In this document: positions 47,492 through 56,464 of the stretch, one piece after another
How the letters are laid out: the number at the start of each line of letters is the position of its first letter
Numbering within the stretch: the stretch's first letter is position 1
Assembly (NCBI GenBank): GCA_013215825.1
Contig: JABSQN010000004.1
Span: forward strand, 248,001-312,000
DNA length: 64,000 nt
Reading direction: 5' to 3'
From: Piscirickettsiaceae bacterium
GTDB lineage: Bacteria > Pseudomonadota > Gammaproteobacteria > Nitrosococcales > Methylophagaceae
Position numbers and translations under genes: made by a program
The notes under the pieces: generated by a model
The model's database searches: none
What the model was told of the DNA's origin: nothing
Seen by the model: the letters and a program-made list of their open reading frames with translations, nothing else

Positions 47492-48351
47492 GTTTAATTT
47501 ATGATGCACTTAAGCAAGATGATGATAATGGGGCTAAAAAACCAGCACCGCAGTCATCTCTTGCTTTGCATCAGCATAGTTTTTATTCAATAAGTAAATA
47601 TCATGTTTTTATAGCAGGGATATCTTTATTGGTTTTAGCTTCTGTTAGTATTTTTGTGCTTCAAAAAACAAATACTGTCCAGCAAATACCAAATGAAAGT
47701 ATGCACATTGAACCTCTTCATCTTTTTGATCAAGCCAAAGCGGAACAAGCCTTACAGTTAGTCGAACCACTAAAAGACGAACAGGCTTTACAGTTGGCCG
47801 AGCAACTAAAAAAGGAACAGGCTTCACAGTTGGCAGAGCAACTAAAAAATGAACAAGCTTTACAGTTAGCCGAGCAACTAAAAAATGAACAAGCTTTACA
47901 GTTGGTTGAACAAGCAAAAGAAGCCAGCAGTGTTCGTATTGTTAAAAGTGAAAGTGCAACTATAAGTAATAAACGGCAACATTTAAATACAGTTAAAAAA
48001 TTAGTTGGGCAACTTAAAGCTGCAATGAAAAGTGAAAATTCTCCACAGGTAGAGACTTTATTAAGCGAACTTGAAAATAAAACATCTAGCAATAGTCTTG
48101 TTGTACTAAGAATGAAAGGCTATTACGCTCTACAACAAGGTAAAAATTTACAATCTCAACAGTTTTATCAGCAATTATTAATTGATAAACCTGAAGATCT
48201 TGAAGAAAATTTAAATTTAGCATTATTAGATATTCGTTTGGGTAATCATAAACAAGCAAAAACTCGATTGGATCAAATGAGGTCTTTATATCCGTCATCA
48301 ATAAGTGTAAAACAGTTTGCTAAAAGTCTTGCTTTAATGGGAGTGCGATAA
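47488..48351 (+). CDS. mshN: MshN-like TPR protein with tandem 12-residue repeats
   Basis: The protein has 287 residues. It starts MSLIYDALKQDD, the signature of MshN/GspB-like proteins, then one membrane helix (near 38-56). Five 12-residue repeats (EQALQLAEQLKN) follow, then C-terminal TPR-like helices. It probably anchors or stabilises the secretin with the ATPase encoded next. It abuts the next gene (TAAATG). Confidence 0.8.
   Translation: MSLIYDALKQDDDNGAKKPAPQSSLALHQHSFYSISKYHVFIAGISLLVLASVSIFVLQKTNTVQQIPNESMHIEPLHLFDQAKAEQALQLVEPLKDEQALQLAEQLKKEQASQLAEQLKNEQALQLAEQLKNEQALQLVEQAKEASSVRIVKSESATISNKRQHLNTVKKLVGQLKAAMKSENSPQVETLLSELENKTSSNSLVVLRMKGYYALQQGKNLQSQQFYQQLLIDKPEDLEENLNLALLDIRLGNHKQAKTRLDQMRSLYPSSISVKQFAKSLALMGVR
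47743..47922 (+). repeat. Five tandem 36-bp repeats inside mshN
   Basis: Units begin at 47743, 47779, 47815, 47851 and 47887, each GAACAAGCTTTACAG-like. The third and fourth are nearly identical, which favours slippage in whole 12-codon steps without loss of frame. Confidence 0.9.
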
Positions 48352-49860
48352 ATGCCCTCCCCTACTCCTATACTTGCCAAACATTTTGACCGAATTGGTT
48401 TGGGAGCAAATCCTTTTCCGGTAACACCTGATGCCACACGTTATTTTTTGTCAAAAAAGATGGAGGTGTATTTAACCGAGTTAATGCATTGTATTGATGC
48501 CCGTAAAGGTTTTATGCTGGTAACAGCTGATATAGGCCTGGGTAAAACCACATTAACTCGTCGACTTATTAGTTTGCTAGAAGCTCAAGAAATGCATGTT
48601 TCGCTAGTATTTAATAGCTTTTTACATGGTGTTGAGCTGTTAGAAGCCATTAATCGTGATTTAGGTGTGGTTGTTCAAGGTGGTATTGGCGAGCAACTAT
48701 CTGCTTTGAATGAATTTCTGCTAACGCAGTTTAAACAACAACAGAATGTAATCATTATCGTTGATGATGCTCAGAACCTAAGTATAGAAAGTCTTGAGCT
48801 ATTACGTCAGATTTCTAATTTAGAAACAAATGAGCATAAATTAGTACAAATATTATTAGTGGCACAGCCAGAGATCATGGCTACATTGTCCTATCCAGAA
48901 ATAAGACAATTAAAAAGCAGAATTGCACTGAATATTGAGCTATCACCGTATAGCCGTATGGAAACAGATGCTTATGTGAAATATCGCCTAACAAGTGTTG
49001 TTAATAGCCAAAACATTCACCTATCTAGATCTGCATTACGCCAACTTCAAGCTGATAGTGGTGGTTATCCTCGTCAAATTAATTTGATAATGGATCGAGT
49101 GTTATATGGTGTGTCGACACAAAGAAAAAGTAGAATTAGCGGTAAACTAATTAAGCAGGCGGTTAAAGATATTAATCGGATTCAAAATGATAAACCTTCA
49201 TTATTTAATTTTTCAACATATGGTTTTGCATTGTTATTTTTATTAGTGTTCTTAGCTAGTTGGAATTACCTTTCACCTCTCTCATTTCCTTCAACCCTTG
49301 TTTTCGCAACAGAAACTTCACATATTGGAATAGTGAACTCTCCTAGACTTGCAGCAGAAAGTCACGCTCCAATTATTACAAAACAAAAAAGTGAAATTTC
49401 AATTGCGCCAGAATCGGAGTCTCGGATTCAGTTAAAACAGTTTTTAGCTAAACAACAGTTGTCGATGTTTACGGAACAATTATTTATTGCTATTGAGCAG
49501 CAAAATTTCATGTCTGTAGAGGATCGTTTAGCAAGTAACGGGTGGAGCTTATTGCATTTTCCTACTCAAGTATCAGCTGATAGCTTAAAAATCAGTACCG
49601 CCCAAGGTCAAGATGAATGGTTAGTATTATGGCCGTTTCCTTATCAAGTGAAAAGCTTCAATTTTGGTTTTGAATCACAAGGAATTAAGCAATTACAAAT
49701 AGAATTGAAAAATATTGGAATATATACATCATCAGTAGATGGCATTGTTGGTGGACAAACAATGAGTGCAGTTGCACAGTTTCAGAAAAAAGTAGGACTC
49801 GAAGCCTCTGGGCATTTAACAGCTAAAACACGTTATTACTTATCAAAAACCGTGTTGTAG
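48352..49860 (+). CDS. mshM: MshM/ExeA-like ATPase with peptidoglycan-binding domain
   Basis: The protein has 502 residues. The AAA domain has Walker A TADIGLGKTTLTRRL (near 59-73) and Walker B IIIVDDAQNLS. A membrane helix lies near 286-304, and the periplasmic tail ends with a PG_binding_1-like domain (GIKQLQIELKNIG...VDGIVGGQT). ExeA/GspA proteins with this layout help insert the secretin through peptidoglycan. Typical MshM is shorter and lacks the tail, so this one is a blend. Confidence 0.88.
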   Translation: MPSPTPILAKHFDRIGLGANPFPVTPDATRYFLSKKMEVYLTELMHCIDARKGFMLVTADIGLGKTTLTRRLISLLEAQEMHVSLVFNSFLHGVELLEAINRDLGVVVQGGIGEQLSALNEFLLTQFKQQQNVIIIVDDAQNLSIESLELLRQISNLETNEHKLVQILLVAQPEIMATLSYPEIRQLKSRIALNIELSPYSRMETDAYVKYRLTSVVNSQNIHLSRSALRQLQADSGGYPRQINLIMDRVLYGVSTQRKSRISGKLIKQAVKDINRIQNDKPSLFNFSTYGFALLFLLVFLASWNYLSPLSFPSTLVFATETSHIGIVNSPRLAAESHAPIITKQKSEISIAPESESRIQLKQFLAKQQLSMFTEQLFIAIEQQNFMSVEDRLASNGWSLLHFPTQVSADSLKISTAQGQDEWLVLWPFPYQVKSFNFGFESQGIKQLQIELKNIGIYTSSVDGIVGGQTMSAVAQFQKKVGLEASGHLTAKTRYYLSKTVL

Positions 49861-49899
49861 TAAATATAAAACTGACATGATTATTTTAGAGATTAAATA

Positions 49900-51567
49900 A
49901 TGACGACAAAAGTAATAAGAATTGGTGACGCGCTGTTAAAAGCAAACCTGGTGACCAGGGAACAGATGGAAATGGCGTTGCAAAAGCAAGTCGTTACTAA
50001 TGAGCGATTGGGTGAGTTGTTACTGCGTTTAGGTGTGGTATCTGAATATGATCTTGCCAGTTTGTTAGCGAAACAAAAGGGTGTGGAATATGGTGATGTA
50101 AGCACTATAGGAAAGCCTGATAAAGATGTTTTATCCTTATTTAATCAAGAGTTTTGTATAAATCGTGGGTTTTTACCTATTCGCAGAGAAGGTGATGTTT
50201 TAGTTGTTGTTATTGGTAATGCTGATGCTGTAGAAGTGGAACAAGCCGTTACTCGTCGTATTGGTTTGCCTTGCTTAATTCTACAAGGTGAATTTAGTAA
50301 AGTATTACAAGCCATTCGTCATAATTTTTACTTTAATGATAATCCGGTTGATGCTTTATTCGCTAAAGAAATTAAACGTTTAGAGAAAGACTCTGATGAG
50401 GTTTTAGCTCCAGACACATTAATTAATCATTTGCTTCATTTTGCAGTGCGTGAACGTGCTTCTGATATTCATGTTCAACCTGAACAAAAAAGTATCCATC
50501 TGTCTTTTAGAATTGATGGTGTGATGATACCGATGATTGCTTTATCCCATCAACTTCGACGTTTAATTGCCGCAATTAAAATGCGTTCAGGAATGGATAT
50601 ATCTGATAATTTACGTCCTCAGGATGGTAGTTTCTCAGTTAAAATTATCGATACTAATTATGATATTCGTGTTTCAACCTTAATCACTGAATATGGTGAA
50701 AATGTTGTGATGAGATTATTATCGAGTGGTGAACAAGTATTAGGTTTAAATCAGCTTGATTTCTATCCACAAGATGTTGCACGATTAGAACGTATGTTTG
50801 ATAATCCTCATGGTATTTTACTTATGACTGGCCCCACAGGTTCAGGTAAAAGTACGACATTACATGCAGGTGTACGCACGAAAAAAATGACCGGTAAGAA
50901 TATTCTTACTGTTGAAGATCCGATTGAATATAAACTTCCCATTATTTGCCAAACCGAGGTAAATAGAAAAGCAGGCTACACATTTGCATCAGCAATTCGC
51001 CAGTTTCTACGTCACGATCCTGATGTAATGTTAGTGGGTGAGATCCGTGATGCTGAAACAGCAAGTGCTGCCATAACGGCTTCTGAAACAGGACATTTAG
51101 TCTTATCTACACTTCATGTTAATAATGTATTGGGGGTTATTCCTCGTTTTCAATCATTGAACATTCCAGCTCAAATGGTAGCGGACACCTTAATTGGAGT
51201 TGTAAATCAAAGGCTTAGCAGAAGAATATGTACGCATTGTCGTGAAAGTTACACACCTACTGAACACGAATTAAAATACTTTCCTGATGAAAATGTGACT
51301 GAACTTTTCCGAGGTAAGGGTTGTGATTCATGTCGTAATACCGGTTATTTAGGTCGTATTCCAATTTATGAGATCCTTGAAATTAATAGTGTTCTGGCTG
51401 AACTCATTGCTGAAGGTGCTCCACGTAGTCAAATTTATCAGGCAATGAAGGATTCAGATTATGAACCTATTGAAACAATTGCATTAAGACGTGTTCGTGA
51501 TGGTGTCATTACTATTAACGAAGCTGAACGTCTATTAGGAAATAGTTTAAAAGGCAGTGTCAAGTGA
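49900..51567 (+). CDS. mshE: MSHA/type II assembly ATPase
   Basis: The protein has 555 residues. It has the T2SSE N-domain (LVTREQMEMALQKQ), Walker A GPTGSGKST, the Asp/His boxes, Walker B MLVGEIRDAETASAA and a zinc CxxC pair (CTHC...CDSC). It powers subunit extraction from the inner membrane. MshE-type N-domains can bind c-di-GMP. No PilT-like retraction ATPase is in the locus. It overlaps mshG by 4 bases. Confidence 0.95.
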   Translation: MTTKVIRIGDALLKANLVTREQMEMALQKQVVTNERLGELLLRLGVVSEYDLASLLAKQKGVEYGDVSTIGKPDKDVLSLFNQEFCINRGFLPIRREGDVLVVVIGNADAVEVEQAVTRRIGLPCLILQGEFSKVLQAIRHNFYFNDNPVDALFAKEIKRLEKDSDEVLAPDTLINHLLHFAVRERASDIHVQPEQKSIHLSFRIDGVMIPMIALSHQLRRLIAAIKMRSGMDISDNLRPQDGSFSVKIIDTNYDIRVSTLITEYGENVVMRLLSSGEQVLGLNQLDFYPQDVARLERMFDNPHGILLMTGPTGSGKSTTLHAGVRTKKMTGKNILTVEDPIEYKLPIICQTEVNRKAGYTFASAIRQFLRHDPDVMLVGEIRDAETASAAITASETGHLVLSTLHVNNVLGVIPRFQSLNIPAQMVADTLIGVVNQRLSRRICTHCRESYTPTEHELKYFPDENVTELFRGKGCDSCRNTGYLGRIPIYEILEINSVLAELIAEGAPRSQIYQAMKDSDYEPIETIALRRVRDGVITINEAERLLGNSLKGSVK

Positions 51568-52802
51568 GGTATTTCTACTACAAGCGACTGTTAGATACAG
51601 GGCAAGTACAATCAGGATTTACCAAGCTTGCCTTTTTTAATGATGTTTCAGCACGTTACTATCTAGAACAGCGTTATAGTGCAATCATTCTTAATTTATT
51701 GATGTTACCAACGTGGTTTAACCCTATATTAGATCTATTTGAAGGTTTCCGTCATACACCCATTACTAGAGAAGAGTTAGCAGATTTTTTACGAAACCTT
51801 GCTGTTATGCAACGTAGTGGCATTCCTATTTTTGATGCTATGGAAGAATTAACCAGTGATGATTCTACTGCACAGAGTAGAAAGTTAGCTGAAGATATTT
51901 TAGAAAGCTTAAAATCAGGATCGACATTAAGTAATGGCTTCTTACGTCATAAAGATATTATCCCTGAAACCGTACAACATTTAATACAAATCGGAGAAAG
52001 CTCAGGTACTTTAGAACGCACATTGATGGATGCATCTAGTCATCTTAATCGCCTGGGTAAAATTATCCGTGATACCAAGCGAGCAATGATTTATCCAGTA
52101 TTTGTATTCTTGAGTATTATTGGTGCAGCAGCTTTCTGGGTGGGTTACGTTATACCAAGTATCAGTGACTTATTTAAACAAATGAAAGTAGAATTACCCC
52201 CTTTAACACGATGGGTACTAGATTTCTCTGAGAACTTTACTACTAATATAACCATATTTATTGTAGTCAGTATTATATTCATCATCACTGCTGTTATCAG
52301 TATTAAAAAGAGTCAACGAGTACGTTATAAATGGCATTTATTATTGATGAAACTGCCAATATCTCGGACATTAACACGATCATCTTCTTTAGCATTTATT
52401 ACTGAATATATGAGCCTACTGGTCTCATCAGGTCTAACCATGTTGAATAGTTTAACTATTCTCGAACGTGCGACTAAAAATGAGGTGTATAAACAAACAA
52501 TTACTCAAATGAAAGAAGGCATTATGAAAGGTAATAGTTTGAGTTCAGAGATGAGAAAAACAAATATTTATCCAGGTTTCGCTATTCGAATGATTAGTGT
52601 GGGTGAACAAACGGGTAATTTAGATGAACAATTGGCTTACCTTGCTGAGGAGTATCGCCAACGTTTTGATAATTTAGTGTCATCTATTGCAGAAATATTA
52701 AAACCGTTAGTGATGTTATTTGCCGGTGGTTTGTTTATTTTAATGATTGTAGCTTTATTCTTGCCAATATATCAATTGATTGGCCAAGTAGGTGGTGCCT
52801 AA
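51564..52802 (+). CDS. mshG: GspF/MshG-type inner-membrane platform protein
   Basis: The protein has 412 residues and a GTG start in a GTGA overlap with mshE. It carries two repeated cytoplasmic T2SSF domains (EELADFLRNLAVMQRSGIPI and LAFITEYMSLLVSSGLTML) and three membrane helices (near 175-195, 227-248, 378-400). It is the rotor on which the ATPase acts. Confidence 0.94.
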   Translation: MRYFYYKRLLDTGQVQSGFTKLAFFNDVSARYYLEQRYSAIILNLLMLPTWFNPILDLFEGFRHTPITREELADFLRNLAVMQRSGIPIFDAMEELTSDDSTAQSRKLAEDILESLKSGSTLSNGFLRHKDIIPETVQHLIQIGESSGTLERTLMDASSHLNRLGKIIRDTKRAMIYPVFVFLSIIGAAAFWVGYVIPSISDLFKQMKVELPPLTRWVLDFSENFTTNITIFIVVSIIFIITAVISIKKSQRVRYKWHLLLMKLPISRTLTRSSSLAFITEYMSLLVSSGLTMLNSLTILERATKNEVYKQTITQMKEGIMKGNSLSSEMRKTNIYPGFAIRMISVGEQTGNLDEQLAYLAEEYRQRFDNLVSSIAEILKPLVMLFAGGLFILMIVALFLPIYQLIGQVGGA

Positions 52803-52823
52803 GTTTTAGGCACAGGAGTTGAT

Positions 52824-55310
52824 GTGAATAAACAAAATTACATACAGATACTTCGTCAAAAAGGCTTTGGCTTTATTGAACTATTTGTCCTGATCGGTAT
52901 ATTGGCTGGTGTTACAGCCACATTAATGACCCTTAATCAACAGCCTGCTAATATCAAACAAGATAGACAATGGTTGCAGATTGCTGAGCAGAAAGTAGTG
53001 TCATTTGCAGCCTTAGAAGGACGACTCCCCTGTCCTGATACAAATGGCGATGGTTATGAAAACTGTGGTGGCGTAGTTAAAGGTTATCTACCTTATCTAA
53101 CATTGGATGGCATTAGTACATCAGATTATCAAGTGCCAGCAGGTATGCAGATTAATCTTAGTGGTATGGATCTGGGCGATACTAAACTCGCCTATGGTGT
53201 TTATGTTAAGCCTAATTCAAATATCGTTAAAAGGGGTATAAAGCTTTATAACATTGATAGTCTAGCCATACCACTTATGCCGGATGATGCTAATTTGACT
53301 TCGGCAACTGTAGATCGTTATACCCCTTTAATGGTATCAGGAAAGCGTCTCAGTAATGACCGTATAGAGATAATTGAAATTCCAATTCCCTATACAAATA
53401 AGAAGCAGGATCTAAGTGATCCCTTTGATTGGAGTGATCTATTTTCTCTTGATTTTACTGACCTCTTTTATATAGATTATGCCTATAGAGTGGTTGATGT
53501 TAACGATAATGATCGGTTCATAGAGGCTGATGAGGGCGATAAAGCTGACTATATACATCTTTATAATACCCTTGATTTTTGTGTCGCCTTAGACAATGCA
53601 AATAGCCATGCATTATCATTATCTTTTTTATACTCAGAAGTACCCTCTACTAAAGCGGTTGCTGGTCAGACTCAAAAAAATATTGCCTTTGCTATTGCCT
53701 ATCCTGGAATAAAGGATGCGGACAATAATAATTTATCAATAAGTAATGCGATCAGTGACCTATTCGACAAGCTCAATAGAAATACAGCAACAGCATTTAA
53801 TGCTTCTACAAGCATATCCAATGACTATGATGATGTTGTATTAACTAAATCCTTTGCTGTTTTATCACAAGATTTAAAATGTGACTCTGTTATTAATTCA
53901 ATGAATTTAATGGCGACGTCTTTTCAAAGTCAATTTGAAGTTGATGAAAAAGCAGGTGCGGCCAAACAGTCAACACTAATGGGGGCAATATTGGCCTCTG
54001 TTAGTTCTGCAATTCTCGTTGTTACAGGTATACAGGCTGGAATAGCACTATCAGCTGCGATTGCAACATTATCGACAGCGGCATCATTATTAGTTGGAGC
54101 TATTTCAAGTTGTGTAATTTTAGTCGGTTGCGGTCTTATTCCCGGTTATCTTGCAGCAGTTATTCTTGCCTCAACAGGAGTTATATTTTCAGGACTTGCT
54201 ATTGCAGCTGTAATTGCTGCGGTTAGCTCACAAGTACTTGCTACAGGGCTTTATATTGATATTTCAATAAGAGCGGCTGCAGCCACAGAAATTAGCGGGA
54301 CAGACTTTTCGGCTGTCATTACGTCGATGAAGGCAGAGTTAGTTACAGCGGAAAGTGAACAAACAGCCGCTTGGAATAGATGGCAAGCACTGGAGCCTGA
54401 TGTTGTGAACGCACTTGCGATTGCAACTGCACGATTTAATGCTTCTGCAAACTATGCTCGAGGTGCTGATGACCCTGATATTACAGAAGATCCTGCATTT
54501 ATAGCTCTAATGGAAGCATCACATAATGAAACAGATTCTGTTAGACAAAAAAATAAAGAATATCAAAATGCAGCAGCCGCGCTGACATCTCAAATTGAGC
54601 TCTGTAATGAAGCCCCTGATGCAGATTCATGCGATACCGTAACCGCTAAAACATCAGCTAAATCAGCAGCTTTTACTGCATGGAACACTCAAATTACGAT
54701 TGCTGAAGCCAGTTATCAAACGGCTTATACGTCGGCAATGAATTTTTTAGTATACACCCCTGAGGTAACTGATCTTTTTACTGGCAATGTTATTCAAGAA
54801 GCATTTGAAACTCGTTGTGGTGATATATCGAACTGCAAATTGAAAAATGCTTATGAATTTTCAATTAGAAATGGATTAGGTGATCCAAGTCAACCACGGT
54901 TATTAACAACAGATGAAATAAATAGATATTACCCCACTGGCTCGTTGGTATTTTCGTCATGGCCTGCTGTAAAAGGTGAAGTTGTTATAAACTCTAATTA
55001 CGACTTTATTTTATTACAATTAGAAGGTTCTTATCGAGACTATAGTGATAAAAAACTGGCAGCAGAAAATGCTGAAGATGAATATAACATCAAGTCCGAT
55101 ACGATAACTGAATTACAATCTGGTATTGCGGCCCTGAGCTGTATTCAGGGCGATGATACCAGTGTTCCACCCATACCTTCTGGTATTTTTGATGTGAATA
55201 CAGGCAGTTGTGACACCTCTGGTACCAGCACAAACCCAGATGAAATACCCTTTGAGAATAATGTAGAAAACACGCTGCTTAGAGCTGATGATAAAGGTAT
55301 TGCACAATGA
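52824..55310 (+). CDS. Giant prepilin-like protein (828 aa) with internal hydrophobic module
   Basis: The GTG start has AGGAG 5 bases upstream. The N-terminus is a prepilin signal (QKG/FGFIELFVLIGIL, Glu5 kept). GRLPCPDTNGDGYENC follows near residue 67. A folded region reaches about 375. Residues 380-485 form a long Ala/Gly/Ile-rich hydrophobic tract able to make three or four membrane helices. About 200 residues of charged helical coiled coil and a Cys-containing tail follow. I know of no pilin with this layout. It is translated in series with the next two genes (ATGA overlap). Confidence 0.85.
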   Translation: MNKQNYIQILRQKGFGFIELFVLIGILAGVTATLMTLNQQPANIKQDRQWLQIAEQKVVSFAALEGRLPCPDTNGDGYENCGGVVKGYLPYLTLDGISTSDYQVPAGMQINLSGMDLGDTKLAYGVYVKPNSNIVKRGIKLYNIDSLAIPLMPDDANLTSATVDRYTPLMVSGKRLSNDRIEIIEIPIPYTNKKQDLSDPFDWSDLFSLDFTDLFYIDYAYRVVDVNDNDRFIEADEGDKADYIHLYNTLDFCVALDNANSHALSLSFLYSEVPSTKAVAGQTQKNIAFAIAYPGIKDADNNNLSISNAISDLFDKLNRNTATAFNASTSISNDYDDVVLTKSFAVLSQDLKCDSVINSMNLMATSFQSQFEVDEKAGAAKQSTLMGAILASVSSAILVVTGIQAGIALSAAIATLSTAASLLVGAISSCVILVGCGLIPGYLAAVILASTGVIFSGLAIAAVIAAVSSQVLATGLYIDISIRAAAATEISGTDFSAVITSMKAELVTAESEQTAAWNRWQALEPDVVNALAIATARFNASANYARGADDPDITEDPAFIALMEASHNETDSVRQKNKEYQNAAAALTSQIELCNEAPDADSCDTVTAKTSAKSAAFTAWNTQITIAEASYQTAYTSAMNFLVYTPEVTDLFTGNVIQEAFETRCGDISNCKLKNAYEFSIRNGLGDPSQPRLLTTDEINRYYPTGSLVFSSWPAVKGEVVINSNYDFILLQLEGSYRDYSDKKLAAENAEDEYNIKSDTITELQSGIAALSCIQGDDTSVPPIPSGIFDVNTGSCDTSGTSTNPDEIPFENNVENTLLRADDKGIAQ

Positions 55311-56464
55311 GACGAGTTAATAGTGGTTTTAGCCTAATTGAATTATCAATCGTATTGGTGATCATTGGTGGTATTGTAATATCACAAATAAAAATGTTTC
55401 CGCAATTAGGAAAGTTCTTTTTCACTAATGAAGATGGGCGAGCGACAACATCGGTGTCCGCAGCTACAAGTGATGCCTTATTAGGTTTTATTATTGCTAA
55501 TGATCGCTTACCGTGCCCAGATAGTGGTAATGATGGGCTGGAAGATTGTGCAGCGGCAGTACAGCGTGGGAATGTTCCTTATAAAACGTTAAACTTACCA
55601 CACCCGGTTATTAATTCATCAGGACAGTTATTTGAATATGCGGTCTACCGTAAGGCAAATACTAGCTTAATATCCGATATTGATTTGGCAACATTAAAAA
55701 ATCGATATGAACCCCTATTACCGAGTAGTGAATTATCAGTACAAAGTAATGGTCTTGACTTCTGTTTTGCTTTACAACAAGCGATAACATCAAATTTATC
55801 GACCAGTCATCCCTATCTTGGCACGGGTAATGCTCGCCTTAATATGGCTTTTATTCTAGCTGATCCAGGGGCTAGTAATGCCGATAATAGTGGCAATCTA
55901 TTTGATCAAGCCAATGGGCTTGGGCTTGCTTATGAGCTTGCAACGAGACCACACGATCTAACTTATGATGATCGCGTTTATGGCATGGCGTTTACAGAGT
56001 TGGCAGGTCGCCTGCAGTGTGCGCAGCAACTAGCAGAAGTGAATGGTGCGGCACGAGAAGCCTTTGCTGCTCAAGATATGAAAGATCTAGCACTTTATTA
56101 TCAAAGTTATCGTGTTTTATCTTTAGATTTAAGCCAAGGTAATGTAAATGCAGCTGAATTTAAACTGGCTATGACAGTTGTAGATACTTTGATATTAGCA
56201 ACAAGTATTGCTATAACCTTAGCATTAGCAGCAGAGACTGCAGGCGGGGTAACTGCTGCTGTTGTTATTCCTGCAGGAATAGCGGCAGGTTTTCAGGTGC
56301 ATTCTCTAACTGTTGCAGCCATTGGCCTAGCAGATGCAAATACTGCTTTAGAACAGGCAAAACTGTTAAAAGAAGGAGCAGATAGTCGAGTCACTCAACT
56401 GACTAATTATGCTGCATCAACACTACTCGCAGCAAAATATAGTGATCAAAAAGGGTCTTTCTGA
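55307..56464 (+). CDS. Large prepilin-like protein (385 aa) with hydrophobic C-terminal module
   Basis: The signal is NSG/FSLIELSIVLVIIGG with Glu5. DRLPCPDSGNDGLEDC lies near residue 66. A conserved central region (FCFALQQAI, HPYLGTGNARLNMAFILADPG) resembles the companion pilins. Residues 288-345 are hydrophobic and Ala-rich, followed by a short amphipathic helix. It overlaps its neighbours by 4 and 1 bases. Confidence 0.85.
   Translation: MRRVNSGFSLIELSIVLVIIGGIVISQIKMFPQLGKFFFTNEDGRATTSVSAATSDALLGFIIANDRLPCPDSGNDGLEDCAAAVQRGNVPYKTLNLPHPVINSSGQLFEYAVYRKANTSLISDIDLATLKNRYEPLLPSSELSVQSNGLDFCFALQQAITSNLSTSHPYLGTGNARLNMAFILADPGASNADNSGNLFDQANGLGLAYELATRPHDLTYDDRVYGMAFTELAGRLQCAQQLAEVNGAAREAFAAQDMKDLALYYQSYRVLSLDLSQGNVNAAEFKLAMTVVDTLILATSIAITLALAAETAGGVTAAVVIPAGIAAGFQVHSLTVAAIGLADANTALEQAKLLKEGADSRVTQLTNYAASTLLAAKYSDQKGSF

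Noticed and set aside
47730-48092. Minus-strand frame with many CKAC/CSANC repeats resembling a cysteine-rich protein
   Set aside because: It is the antisense of the mshN 36-bp repeats; the Cys pattern is a by-product of the repeat and there is no start signal.
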